A DNA stretch of 64,000 nucleotides from a virus. Location of the stretch: the IMG/VR virus record IMGVR_UViG_3300020536_000396, positions 1-64,000 of that record, one strand, 5' to 3'. Under the pieces are notes generated by a model, which saw only the letters and a list, made by a program, of their open reading frames with translations, was not told where the DNA came from and searched no databases. Position 1 is the stretch's first letter; every line of letters starts with the position of its first letter. Position numbers and translations under genes: made by a program. Positions 57,647 to 64,000 of this stretch are shown piece after piece.

Positions 57647-58758
57647 GTTTGACTAAGGAACAGGCAGTTTACTGTGCAAATGTTTTTTCAAACTATTTCG
57701 ATAAGTTTTCGAGAATAGATGAGTACATGAGAGAACAGAAAAAGGCTTCTATGGCAGAGAGGCCTTTTGTTTTGCCTGGTATGGGACCAGAAGAAGATTT
57801 GTTTTCCGATTTTTCTGTTTCGCCAGAGAAAATGAATTTCGAAATTGTAGAACTGCCTCAAGAGAGATGGGACATTTATTTGAATATGATTTCTTCACAT
57901 TCAAACATGACCAATATTCCCGGTCGATCCCTCAGATTGGCAGTCTTAGAAACTACAACGAACAAGTGGTGTGGTTTTATTCGTCTTGGTTCTCCTGTAA
58001 TTAACTGTAAACCAAGAAATGAGATGTTGGGTCAAGTGTTCACACAAGTCGATGGTGGTGCTCAAAGATTCAATCAATGTGCTATGATGGGTTTTGTGAT
58101 TGTACCCGCACAGCCTTTTGGATTTAATTATCTTGGTGGTAAATTGATGGCATCTATTTGCACGACACATGAAGTTCGTGAAATGCTAAATAAAAAATAC
58201 AATATGACCACATGTTTGTTTGAAACGACTAGTCTGTATGGTTCTACTAAGGCCGTATCACAGTATGATGGCATGAAACCTTATATTCGTTATAAAGGTT
58301 TGACCGACAGTGATTTTCTTCCCATGTTACATGGTAAAACTTATACAGACCTAAAAGAGTATATTGAAAATATAATTGGTGAGCCATTGGCACCAGAAAG
58401 TGCCTCTAGTAGAAAACTGAAAATATCTAATGCAATCGTTTCACATATCAATGTTGCTCTGAAGGGAACACCAGAGGGTGCTAAGTTTAAACAGACGATT
58501 GAAAATGCCAAAAATCTAAACGAACAAAAGAGATATTATGTTTCAGATTATGGATTCAGTAACATGATTGACTTTGTGAATGGTAAATCGAATACCTTGA
58601 CTAAAGGTGAAAACTATGATAAATTCTATCTGAAGAATGTGATTGAATGGTGGAGAAAAAAGGCCACGACAAGATACGAAAATCTCAAAACGGAGAATCG
58701 TCTGAGAAATGATATTGAAGTCTGGACTGGCGACACTGAACTAGACATTATACGATAG
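57643..58758 (+). CDS. DUF4338/GNAT-like unknown protein, copy 2
   Basis: 371 residues. RLAVLETTTNKWCGFIRLGSP, FVIVPAQPFGFNYLGGKLMASICTT and LFETTSLYGSTKAVSQYD correspond in order to the blocks of the 37767 protein (identical FNYVGGKL/FNYLGGKL core, TTSLYG and SQYD). These are diverged paralogs, here lacking the long C-terminus. The middle FNQCAMMGFVIVPAQPFG would be the GNAT-type strand and beta bulge. ATGA-coupled to gp41. It may act in DNA or nucleotide modification; not established. Confidence 0.5.
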   Translation: MSLTKEQAVYCANVFSNYFDKFSRIDEYMREQKKASMAERPFVLPGMGPEEDLFSDFSVSPEKMNFEIVELPQERWDIYLNMISSHSNMTNIPGRSLRLAVLETTTNKWCGFIRLGSPVINCKPRNEMLGQVFTQVDGGAQRFNQCAMMGFVIVPAQPFGFNYLGGKLMASICTTHEVREMLNKKYNMTTCLFETTSLYGSTKAVSQYDGMKPYIRYKGLTDSDFLPMLHGKTYTDLKEYIENIIGEPLAPESASSRKLKISNAIVSHINVALKGTPEGAKFKQTIENAKNLNEQKRYYVSDYGFSNMIDFVNGKSNTLTKGENYDKFYLKNVIEWWRKKATTRYENLKTENRLRNDIEVWTGDTELDIIR

Positions 58759-58759
58759 G

Positions 58760-58767
58760 CATAAATA
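58760..58767 (+). promoter_or_regulatory. Candidate late promoter octamer CATAAATA
   Basis: CATAAATA lies 2 bases after the previous stop and 23 bases before the next ATG, with AGGAG at 58781-58785. One mismatch to TATAAATA; the geometry is as for gp22. Confidence 0.55.
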
Positions 58768-58790
58768 CATAAAACTCTTTAGGAGACTTC

Positions 58791-59519
58791 ATGAGTGTTG
58801 CTTCAGATAAATTCGAACAAGATGTAGCAAAGTCTATCAATAAACTTCCGGGAATAAAAGCCACTAGGCCAAAAGTAAGTACAGAATACTCGGATGTAAA
58901 AGTTGAATATAAAAACATAAAAACTTGGGTGGAAGTTAAAATGTCACATACTGACAATCTTTCTAACCCAAGAGTTTATTATGAGGGTGGTAAATGGAAA
59001 ACTACGTATAAAACACCCACAGCCAAAGCTGCTGTAGATATCTTAAATAAGTCTGCACAGGCCAAGGCCTTTATAAAAGCTATTTCTAAATTTTCTGGCA
59101 TTCCGGAAAAACAGATAAAAATTCCAACTACAAAATCCGGACTCAAAGAGCCTGGTGCTGTACCACTTCATGTTATGAAGTCTTATTTTGATCAGCCAAG
59201 TATTAACCGTTATATTGCTAATGATGAAAATAGAGACTTAGGACAATTGGTGACGGAGCATTACACAGAAGGTAAAGCTGAGCCTGCATACTACATGCAA
59301 GCAGGAGATGATTTCTATTTAATCTCAAAAACAAATCCTCTGAAGTTAACGGGTGTTCCTCTTTTAAGTGGTTCTGGTGATTTTAAAGTTCGTGTAGCGA
59401 CCCGCTCTGAGTTTTATGAAGTTCAAGCAGAAATTAAAATTAAAAAAATGCCAAACAGTAAATACTCTGTAGCACCAGGCACAAAGAAAACAAATCCATT
59501 CATGAACATGAAAAAATGA
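58791..59519 (+). CDS. PD-(D/E)XK endonuclease-like protein
   Basis: 242 residues. FEQDVAKSINKL, then Asp35 (EYSDVKVEY) and Glu48-Val-Lys50 (WVEVKM) make the PD-(D/E)XK core early in the chain. The remainder (60-242) has mixed alpha/beta segments with GQLVTEHYTEGKAEPAYYMQAGDDFYLI. It overlaps the next gene by 4 bases (ATGA). A late-type promoter precedes it, so it would act late: DNA debranching, packaging support or nicking are options. Family level only. Confidence 0.6.
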   Translation: MSVASDKFEQDVAKSINKLPGIKATRPKVSTEYSDVKVEYKNIKTWVEVKMSHTDNLSNPRVYYEGGKWKTTYKTPTAKAAVDILNKSAQAKAFIKAISKFSGIPEKQIKIPTTKSGLKEPGAVPLHVMKSYFDQPSINRYIANDENRDLGQLVTEHYTEGKAEPAYYMQAGDDFYLISKTNPLKLTGVPLLSGSGDFKVRVATRSEFYEVQAEIKIKKMPNSKYSVAPGTKKTNPFMNMKK

Positions 59520-60745
59520 AATTCACAGAATTTTTAAAAGAAGGAAAAGAAGGTAAAAACCTGCATCTGGAACATCTCGAAGATGAGGTTCTCAATGGCG
59601 GTGTTGTTGGTGCCAGAAGTGCTATAAACTTTCTACAATCTCTACGTGACATGTTAGCAGGAAAATCCTCAACTAAAATAAATGTCACAACAAAATGGGA
59701 TGGATCACCAGCCATATTTGCAGGAGTTAATCCCGAAAATGGTAAATTTTTTGTTGGCACAAAAGGTGTGTTTGCTAAAAACGCCAAACTAAACTACACT
59801 GAAGAAGATATCGATAACAACCATCCTGCTGAAGGATTGAATCATAAACTCAAAGTTGCTTTAAGATATTTACCCAAACTAGGAATAAAAGGTGTTCTTC
59901 AAGGTGATATGCTTTTCACCAAAGGTGACATAAAGAAACAAAATATTGATGGCATGCAATATGCTATTTTTCAGCCAAATACAATTGTTTATGCAGTACC
60001 TTTCGATTCACCTTTGGCTTTTAAAATGATGACAGCACAATTAGGAGTTGTCTTTCATACTTCATACACTGGTAAAACCATGGAAGATATGAAGGCATCT
60101 TTTAACATTGATATTGGTCATCTAACGCATACAAAAGATGTTTGGTTCAGAGATGCTACATTTACTGATGCATCTGGTATGGCATCTTTTACCGAAAAAG
60201 AAACTGAAGATTTAACAAAAATATTATCTTCAGCAGGCAAAACATTTAACACAATAAATTCTTTGACATTAAATCGAATTGCTACAAGTGATGTGTTTAA
60301 AAATTACATCAAAACATTTAATAATGCAAAGATAAGAGCCGGTTCACAAATCAAAGACCCGAGAGCTCATACTTTAGAGTTAATTCGTTATGTAGAAGAT
60401 AAATTAAACAAAGAAGTTTTATCTGCAAAAAAAGAAGATACACGAAAGAAAAGAATCAAAGAAAAAACGGATGTCATGAGATTTTTCAGAGGTTCTGCTT
60501 CCGATTTAATTCAGATATTTACACTAATGAATCTTTTAGTTGACTCTAAAAATAGAATCATTAAAAAACTTCAAGAGATGAAACAAGTAACACACACTTT
60601 CTTGAGAACAGAAAATGGTTTTAAAGTAACCGATCCAGAAGGATTTGTTGCTGTATCAACAATAACTGGTGGTGCTGTTAAACTTGTCGATAGACTAGAG
60701 TTTAGTCAGGCCAATTTTAATGCAGCAAAGGCATGGGACAAATAA
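59516..60745 (+). CDS. DUF6267-like protein with ligase/nucleotidyltransferase-type motifs
   Basis: 409 residues. NLHLEHLEDEVLNGGVVGARSAINFLQSLRDML is the family's N-terminus. TTKWDGSPAIFAGVN resembles ligase motif I (K-x-D-G), then FFVGTKGVFAKN, GIKGVLQGDMLFTKGD (like motif III), and YAIFQPNTIVYAVPF. These occur in the order and spacing of nucleotidyltransferase-fold ligases; a C-terminal helical region follows after residue 260. Nicking partner upstream, so cut-and-join activity is an attractive inference. No measured function known to me. Confidence 0.5.
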   Translation: MKFTEFLKEGKEGKNLHLEHLEDEVLNGGVVGARSAINFLQSLRDMLAGKSSTKINVTTKWDGSPAIFAGVNPENGKFFVGTKGVFAKNAKLNYTEEDIDNNHPAEGLNHKLKVALRYLPKLGIKGVLQGDMLFTKGDIKKQNIDGMQYAIFQPNTIVYAVPFDSPLAFKMMTAQLGVVFHTSYTGKTMEDMKASFNIDIGHLTHTKDVWFRDATFTDASGMASFTEKETEDLTKILSSAGKTFNTINSLTLNRIATSDVFKNYIKTFNNAKIRAGSQIKDPRAHTLELIRYVEDKLNKEVLSAKKEDTRKKRIKEKTDVMRFFRGSASDLIQIFTLMNLLVDSKNRIIKKLQEMKQVTHTFLRTENGFKVTDPEGFVAVSTITGGAVKLVDRLEFSQANFNAAKAWDK

Positions 60746-61024
60746 ATGGAAAAGAAATTTGATCTAACGGCCATCTTGGCTGAATACGACGAAGATGATT
60801 TTGGTTTTACCGCCATCGACGAAGAAGAGTATACTTCAGTAATTGCGGAAAAAGAAGAGACTGTGGAAGAATACAAAGAAAGACTAGTACAAGTTGAAAA
60901 ACTTATTCTTCCGTTTTTAACCAAACTTCTCAAAACTGCGGATCAGCCAATCATCAAATGGCCAAACAGAAGGCCAATTCTTGAAGCACAGATTCAGAAG
61001 ATTCTAAATTTGACAAGAGGTTAA
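60746..61024 (+). CDS. Small acidic helical unknown protein
   Basis: 92 residues, immediately after the previous stop. [17 protein letters not shown], then [56 protein letters not shown]. The second part is a coiled-coil-like helix with a conserved-looking IKWPNR turn. No known motif. Similar small proteins stand in this place in other T4-like marine phages. Confidence 0.5.
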   Translation: MEKKFDLTAILAEYDEDDFGFTAIDEEEYTSVIAEKEETVEEYKERLVQVEKLILPFLTKLLKTADQPIIKWPNRRPILEAQIQKILNLTRG

Positions 61025-61026
61025 AA

Positions 61027-61350
61027 TTGGTAGAAATAACTTCTGGTGCTGCGAAAAAAATTAAATCTGTAATCGACGAAGAAAATCCAGATTTAAAGTT
61101 AAGAATATTTGTTCAGGGTGGAGGCTGCTCAGGATTTCAGTATGGGTTTTCAATAGAAGAATTACCCCCAGAACATGATGACTTTGTATTTGAAAAAGAT
61201 GGTGTTGGTGTTATCATAGATAGTATGAGTATGCAGTATTTGAATGAAGCTGTAATCGATTATGAAGAAACGCTTATGGGATCCAATTTTAGTATTAAAA
61301 ATCCTAACGTAACCGCAACTTGTGGTTGTGGTTCTTCATTTACAATCTAA
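61027..61350 (+). CDS. A-type Fe-S cluster carrier (IscA/ErpA-like)
   Basis: 107 residues with a TTG start 2 bases after the previous stop; the first in-frame ATG would cut off the active region. Cys34 ([11 protein letters not shown]) and Cys99-x-Cys101 (TCGCGSSF) are the three conserved cysteines of A-type carriers. It hands Fe-S clusters to apo-proteins and would serve the radical SAM and other Fe-S enzymes here. Such genes are known in marine T4-like phages. Confidence 0.9.
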   Translation: MVEITSGAAKKIKSVIDEENPDLKLRIFVQGGGCSGFQYGFSIEELPPEHDDFVFEKDGVGVIIDSMSMQYLNEAVIDYEETLMGSNFSIKNPNVTATCGCGSSFTI

Positions 61351-61351
61351 C

Positions 61352-61522
61352 ATGATAAGAATACCTAGACCCAAAAAAGAAATTAGGCAAAATATAAAGC
61401 CTGATATTCTACCAAAATCTGGTGCAGGCCAATGGGGCACCAAAGAATTGGCAGACACTTATAGAAAAGATACACCTGGACAAAGTATAACTAAATTCAA
61501 AGACTACAAGACAACTAAGTAA
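61352..61522 (+). CDS. Small basic unknown protein
   Basis: 56 residues from the ATG at 61352, right behind the Fe-S carrier. MIRIPRPKKEIRQNIKPDILPKSGAGQWGTKELADTYRKDTPGQSITKFKDYKTTK is lysine- and proline-rich, probably disordered. An earlier TTG start would lie inside the previous gene. Unknown; it might be a DNA-binding tail-like protein. Confidence 0.45.
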   Translation: MIRIPRPKKEIRQNIKPDILPKSGAGQWGTKELADTYRKDTPGQSITKFKDYKTTK

Positions 61523-61539
61523 TATAATGGAGATTTGTT

Positions 61540-62373
61540 ATGAAAGATTTGATTATTGGTGCCAGTACCAATTACGATTGGCCTAAACTAAAATACTGGA
61601 TAAACTCCATCAACCAATCTGGTTTTGATGGCGATAAAGTTCTTATTCTGATGAACTGTGATGCTGACACAGTGAAAAAGGTCAGCGAAGCAGGATTTAA
61701 AATCATCGGTTTCAATCAAGACAACGAAGGCAATCTTCGTTACGAATCAAAAATTCCTGTTCATGTTGAAAGATTTGGCCACATTTATGAGTATCTAAGA
61801 AATAATGACTATCGTTATGTGATAACAACGGATGTTAAAGATGTTATCTTTCAACAAAATCCAATTGATTGGTTAGAAGCCAATCTCATTTCAAAACATT
61901 TAGTTTTTTCATCTGAAAGTATGCTTTACAAGGATGAACCATGGGGTAATCAGAATCTATATGAGACATACGGTGATTATATACACAGTATTTTTAAGCA
62001 TAATGAAATTTTTAATGTTGGCGTTCTTGCTGGTCACGGCTTTGCGATACGTGATTTAGCAATAAACATTTTCTCTACTGCCATAAACAGACCTATACCA
62101 ATTTGTGACCAATCTACATTTAACTTTTTAATCTCAATGCATCCATATAAAACGACCAGTCAATATTGTAGGTCAGAAGATGGTTGGGCATGCCAATTAG
62201 GTACAACAGTAGATCCATCAAAAGTAGAAAGTTTTAGGCCTTTCTTGTTGGAAGAATCGCCTATATTAAAGGATGACATTGTAACTACATCAAAAGGAAA
62301 TCCTTACTACATTGTTCACCAGTACGATAGGGTTCCAGAATGGCGTAAAATTATTGAGGCGAAATATGGCTAA
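61540..62373 (+). CDS. Glycosyltransferase-like protein
   Basis: 277 residues. LIIGASTNYDWPKLKYWINSINQSGFDGDKVLILMN at the start and RYVITTDVKDVIFQQNPIDWLE with a D-x-x-D motif resemble the donor-binding part of GT-A enzymes; YVITTDVKDVIFQ is the family box. NVGVLAGHGFAIRDLAI and ICDQSTFNFL follow. A protein of this kind is common in phages of aquatic bacteria, next to other glycosyltransferases, as here. Ribosome site ATGGAG. Substrate unknown. Confidence 0.65.
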   Translation: MKDLIIGASTNYDWPKLKYWINSINQSGFDGDKVLILMNCDADTVKKVSEAGFKIIGFNQDNEGNLRYESKIPVHVERFGHIYEYLRNNDYRYVITTDVKDVIFQQNPIDWLEANLISKHLVFSSESMLYKDEPWGNQNLYETYGDYIHSIFKHNEIFNVGVLAGHGFAIRDLAINIFSTAINRPIPICDQSTFNFLISMHPYKTTSQYCRSEDGWACQLGTTVDPSKVESFRPFLLEESPILKDDIVTTSKGNPYYIVHQYDRVPEWRKIIEAKYG

Positions 62374-63076
62374 TGCACTTGTTATATCAGGACATCTAAG
62401 AACTTTCAGAAACATCTGTGAAGAATTGAAACATTTCATTTCTTTAAATGAACTCGATGTTTATATGTACGTTTGGGATGAAGGCAATCAAGAAGATATT
62501 GATTATGCGGTAAAATATTTAAATCCAGTAAAATGGGCTGCAGAAAGAAATGAAATCTATGCACAGGAATTTTTAGATGCGGAATCTAGAATCTCTGAAA
62601 AAAATCCAAAAGATTTAATTACTCCAGATAGGAATCATGTTACTCTATCAATGCATTTTGCTCGCAGAAAAGCATTTGAGTTGATCGATAAAGAATATGA
62701 TAATGTAGTTTTTACCAGATTTGATACGCATTTGTATCCTTTTAAAGTGAGAAATATGGTAGAAACTTATCCTGATGTTGTGGTCACACCTACAAATGAA
62801 CAGTACGGAATGGTTTCGGATATTTTTGCCATTATTCCTTGGAAATATGCCAATAACTACTTCTTTTATCCGAGAGCAGAAAAGATACTTTCTACAAGAT
62901 TCAGTAAAAAGTATAAAGAATGGCTCTCAGTAAAGTTTTGGTGGGAAAATGGTCAAAGAGATATAAAACTACATGATGAGAATCGATATTGTCCTCATAT
63001 GCTGTGTATGAGAAATTACTTTGAAACAGATACGCCATACATAGTTGTAGATTTACCAGTCATGATTAAAAGGTGA
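62366..63076 (+). CDS. Glycosyltransferase-like protein, family A copy 1
   Basis: 236 residues from the ATG at 62366 (8-base overlap with the previous stop); an earlier TTG is rejected. ALVISGHLRTFRNICEELKHF, VYMYVWDE and VVFTRFDTHLYPF match the next gene in order: LSGQARCF, VFCHVWDF and VIRSRYDF. The RFD/RYD box is the family's probable metal site. The pair are diverged tandem copies. Possible role in sugar transfer onto host surface or capsid. Confidence 0.6.
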   Translation: MANALVISGHLRTFRNICEELKHFISLNELDVYMYVWDEGNQEDIDYAVKYLNPVKWAAERNEIYAQEFLDAESRISEKNPKDLITPDRNHVTLSMHFARRKAFELIDKEYDNVVFTRFDTHLYPFKVRNMVETYPDVVVTPTNEQYGMVSDIFAIIPWKYANNYFFYPRAEKILSTRFSKKYKEWLSVKFWWENGQRDIKLHDENRYCPHMLCMRNYFETDTPYIVVDLPVMIKR

Positions 63077-63079
63077 AAA

Positions 63080-63781
63080 ATGAAAATTGCATTATGTCTA
63101 TCTGGGCAAGCCAGATGCTTTGACAAAGTATATGAATACGTAAAGAAAAACCTTTTAGATAAACACGATATCACTGTTTTTTGCCACGTATGGGATTTCT
63201 CTGGTGTTGAAAAGTTAAAAGAACTTTACAAGCCACAAAACATAATTGTGGAACCACCTATTACGCCAGACTTATCAAAGTACACTAGAGTTCCACCACC
63301 ACAACCAAACTGGAAAGTTAAAGATCCAGCTCTTTCAACTTATGCTCAATTTTATTCGCTGAATATGGCAAATAAATTGAAGATGCAATATGAGAAAGAA
63401 AATAAAATGGTGTTTGATTGGGTCATTCGTTCGAGATATGACTTTACTTTGAATGTAGAAATTCTTTTTGAAGAATTAGACAATCAAAAACTTTACATAC
63501 CGAATTGTAGAAGAACACCAGGTCGAGATTTTGGAAATGACCAGTTTGCTTTTTCTTCTTCAAGAAACATGGACAAATACTGTAATGTTTTTAACCGCAT
63601 CGATGAGTTTTATGATTTAGGTACAACGATGATCGGTGAAGAGATGATGAGCATGAATTGGAAAACAACTGGCCTTGTTGGTGAGAACTTAGTTTATTGT
63701 GATATGAATCATCCTTTTCCACCAGGTCCACACAATGGAACTTGGCACTCACTAATGAGAGATGATTTTGAAAAGTGGTAA
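63080..63781 (+). CDS. Glycosyltransferase-like protein, family A copy 2
   Basis: 233 residues. LCLSGQARCFDKVYEYVKKNL, ITVFCHVWDFSG and DWVIRSRYDFTLN align with the preceding gene; FGNDQFAFSSSRNMDKYC and PFPPGPHNGTWHSLMRDDF complete it. The two are related by tandem duplication. It is three bases behind the previous gene with GGTGAAAA as a weak ribosome site. Substrate unknown. Confidence 0.6.
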   Translation: MKIALCLSGQARCFDKVYEYVKKNLLDKHDITVFCHVWDFSGVEKLKELYKPQNIIVEPPITPDLSKYTRVPPPQPNWKVKDPALSTYAQFYSLNMANKLKMQYEKENKMVFDWVIRSRYDFTLNVEILFEELDNQKLYIPNCRRTPGRDFGNDQFAFSSSRNMDKYCNVFNRIDEFYDLGTTMIGEEMMSMNWKTTGLVGENLVYCDMNHPFPPGPHNGTWHSLMRDDFEKW

Positions 63782-64000
63782 AATTAGTCAAAGAATTAAA
63801 GGGATACTCAGAGTCTAGTGTTCACTTGATGTACGATGAAAAGTTTTTTGTCAGAAAAACGGGAGATATTCATCGTAATATAGAAAGATATGATTCATTA
63901 ACAAACATAGGTTTGTCTCTACCAAAAATCTACAATGTTTTTGGTAGTTATTATGATATGGAATACATCTCTTGTTTGGAGATGAAAAAATATCTGTCTA
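63775..64000 (+). CDS. Kinase-fold phosphotransferase-like protein, N-terminal part
   Basis: The reading frame begins at a GTG (63775) that overlaps the previous stop, and it runs off the window after about 75 residues. ELKGYSESSVHLM followed by FFVRKTGD shows a Gly-rich loop and the VRK Lys of the protein kinase/aminoglycoside phosphotransferase N-lobe, with later IGLSLPKIYNVFG and YYDMEYISC. It likely belongs to the terminal glycosyltransferase cassette; the remaining sequence is needed to judge catalytic residues. Confidence 0.5.
   Translation, partial: MVKLVKELKGYSESSVHLMYDEKFFVRKTGDIHRNIERYDSLTNIGLSLPKIYNVFGSYYDMEYISCLEMKKYLS

Noticed and set aside
1-64000. CRISPR array, insertion sequence, integrase or attachment site
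   Set aside because: No repeat-spacer pattern, transposase or integrase motif, or long direct repeat was seen.

Overview
The window is a 64 kb piece of a T4-like (Tevenvirinae-type, exo-T4) contractile-tailed phage genome. It is AT-rich and densely packed, and every supported gene reads on the + strand. The evidence is the T4 structural order gp13-14-15-16-17-18-19-20-67-68-21-22-23, followed by a complete T4-type replication, recombination and late-transcription set: UvsY, UvsW, gp55, gp47, gp46, gp45, gp44, gp62, RegA, gp43, UvsX and gp41. The gp23 - gp3-like - UvsY - UvsW order, Hsp20, peptide deformylase and a CobS/CobT-like pair resemble marine and freshwater T4-like phages (cyanophages, pelagiphages) more than T4 itself. 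No photosynthesis genes and no tRNA genes are visible. Several near-perfect TTGACA-N17-TATAAT promoters suggest a host with an ordinary sigma-70; the host cannot be named from this window.

Layout. 1-2094: end of a glycine-rich fibre protein and three small fibre or appendage proteins. 2094-7142: first sugar cassette (ParB-like protein, two radical SAM/SPASM enzymes, NeuA-like cytidylyltransferase, 2OG-Fe(II) oxygenase, NeuB-like synthase). 7163-22148: neck, terminase, tail sheath and tube, portal, prohead core, protease and capsid, with a Dps-like ferritin between the two terminase subunits. 22195-24088: UvsY and UvsW. 24500-32418: second metabolic and sugar cassette (cupin, B12 radical SAM, DJ-1-like, TPP-dependent E1 alpha and beta, GHMP kinase, ColD-like dehydratase, epimerase, transglutaminase-like). 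32460-39044: late sigma gp55, gp47/gp46, two more 2OG oxygenases, peptide deformylase, DUF4338-like protein. 39045-43241: a separate island with its own consensus promoters, terminators and structured RNA, encoding a metalloprotease/VWA protein, a MoxR/CobS-type AAA+ ATPase and a winged-helix protein. 43253-58758: replisome genes mixed with nucleotide, peroxide and glycosyltransferase genes. 58791-61522: nuclease, ligase-like DUF6267 protein and A-type Fe-S carrier. 61540-64000: glycosyltransferase-like cassette running off the window.

How it fits together. Structural genes are preceded by NATAAATA octamers, as expected for gp55-directed late promoters; the co-activator gp33 was not recognised. 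The replication genes are translationally chained by ATGA and TAATG overlaps, with RegA in the same chain. Accessory content is heavily iron-dependent: three radical SAM enzymes, four Fe(II)/2OG oxygenases, deformylase, rubrerythrin, Dps and an A-type Fe-S carrier. The sugar cassettes probably build or modify activated sugars for the host surface or for virion glycosylation.

The most novel-looking items are (1) the 39-43 kb island, where three successive promoters have their -35 box in a dyad, one of them inside the loop of the upstream terminator; (2) a polytopic membrane protein beside gp43 that carries the same NSLDSFF clamp-binding-like peptide as the polymerase tail; (3) a ColD-like dehydratase next to a two-subunit TPP enzyme, which suggests branched-sugar synthesis; and (4) a PD-(D/E)XK nuclease fused by overlap to a ligase-like DUF6267 gene.
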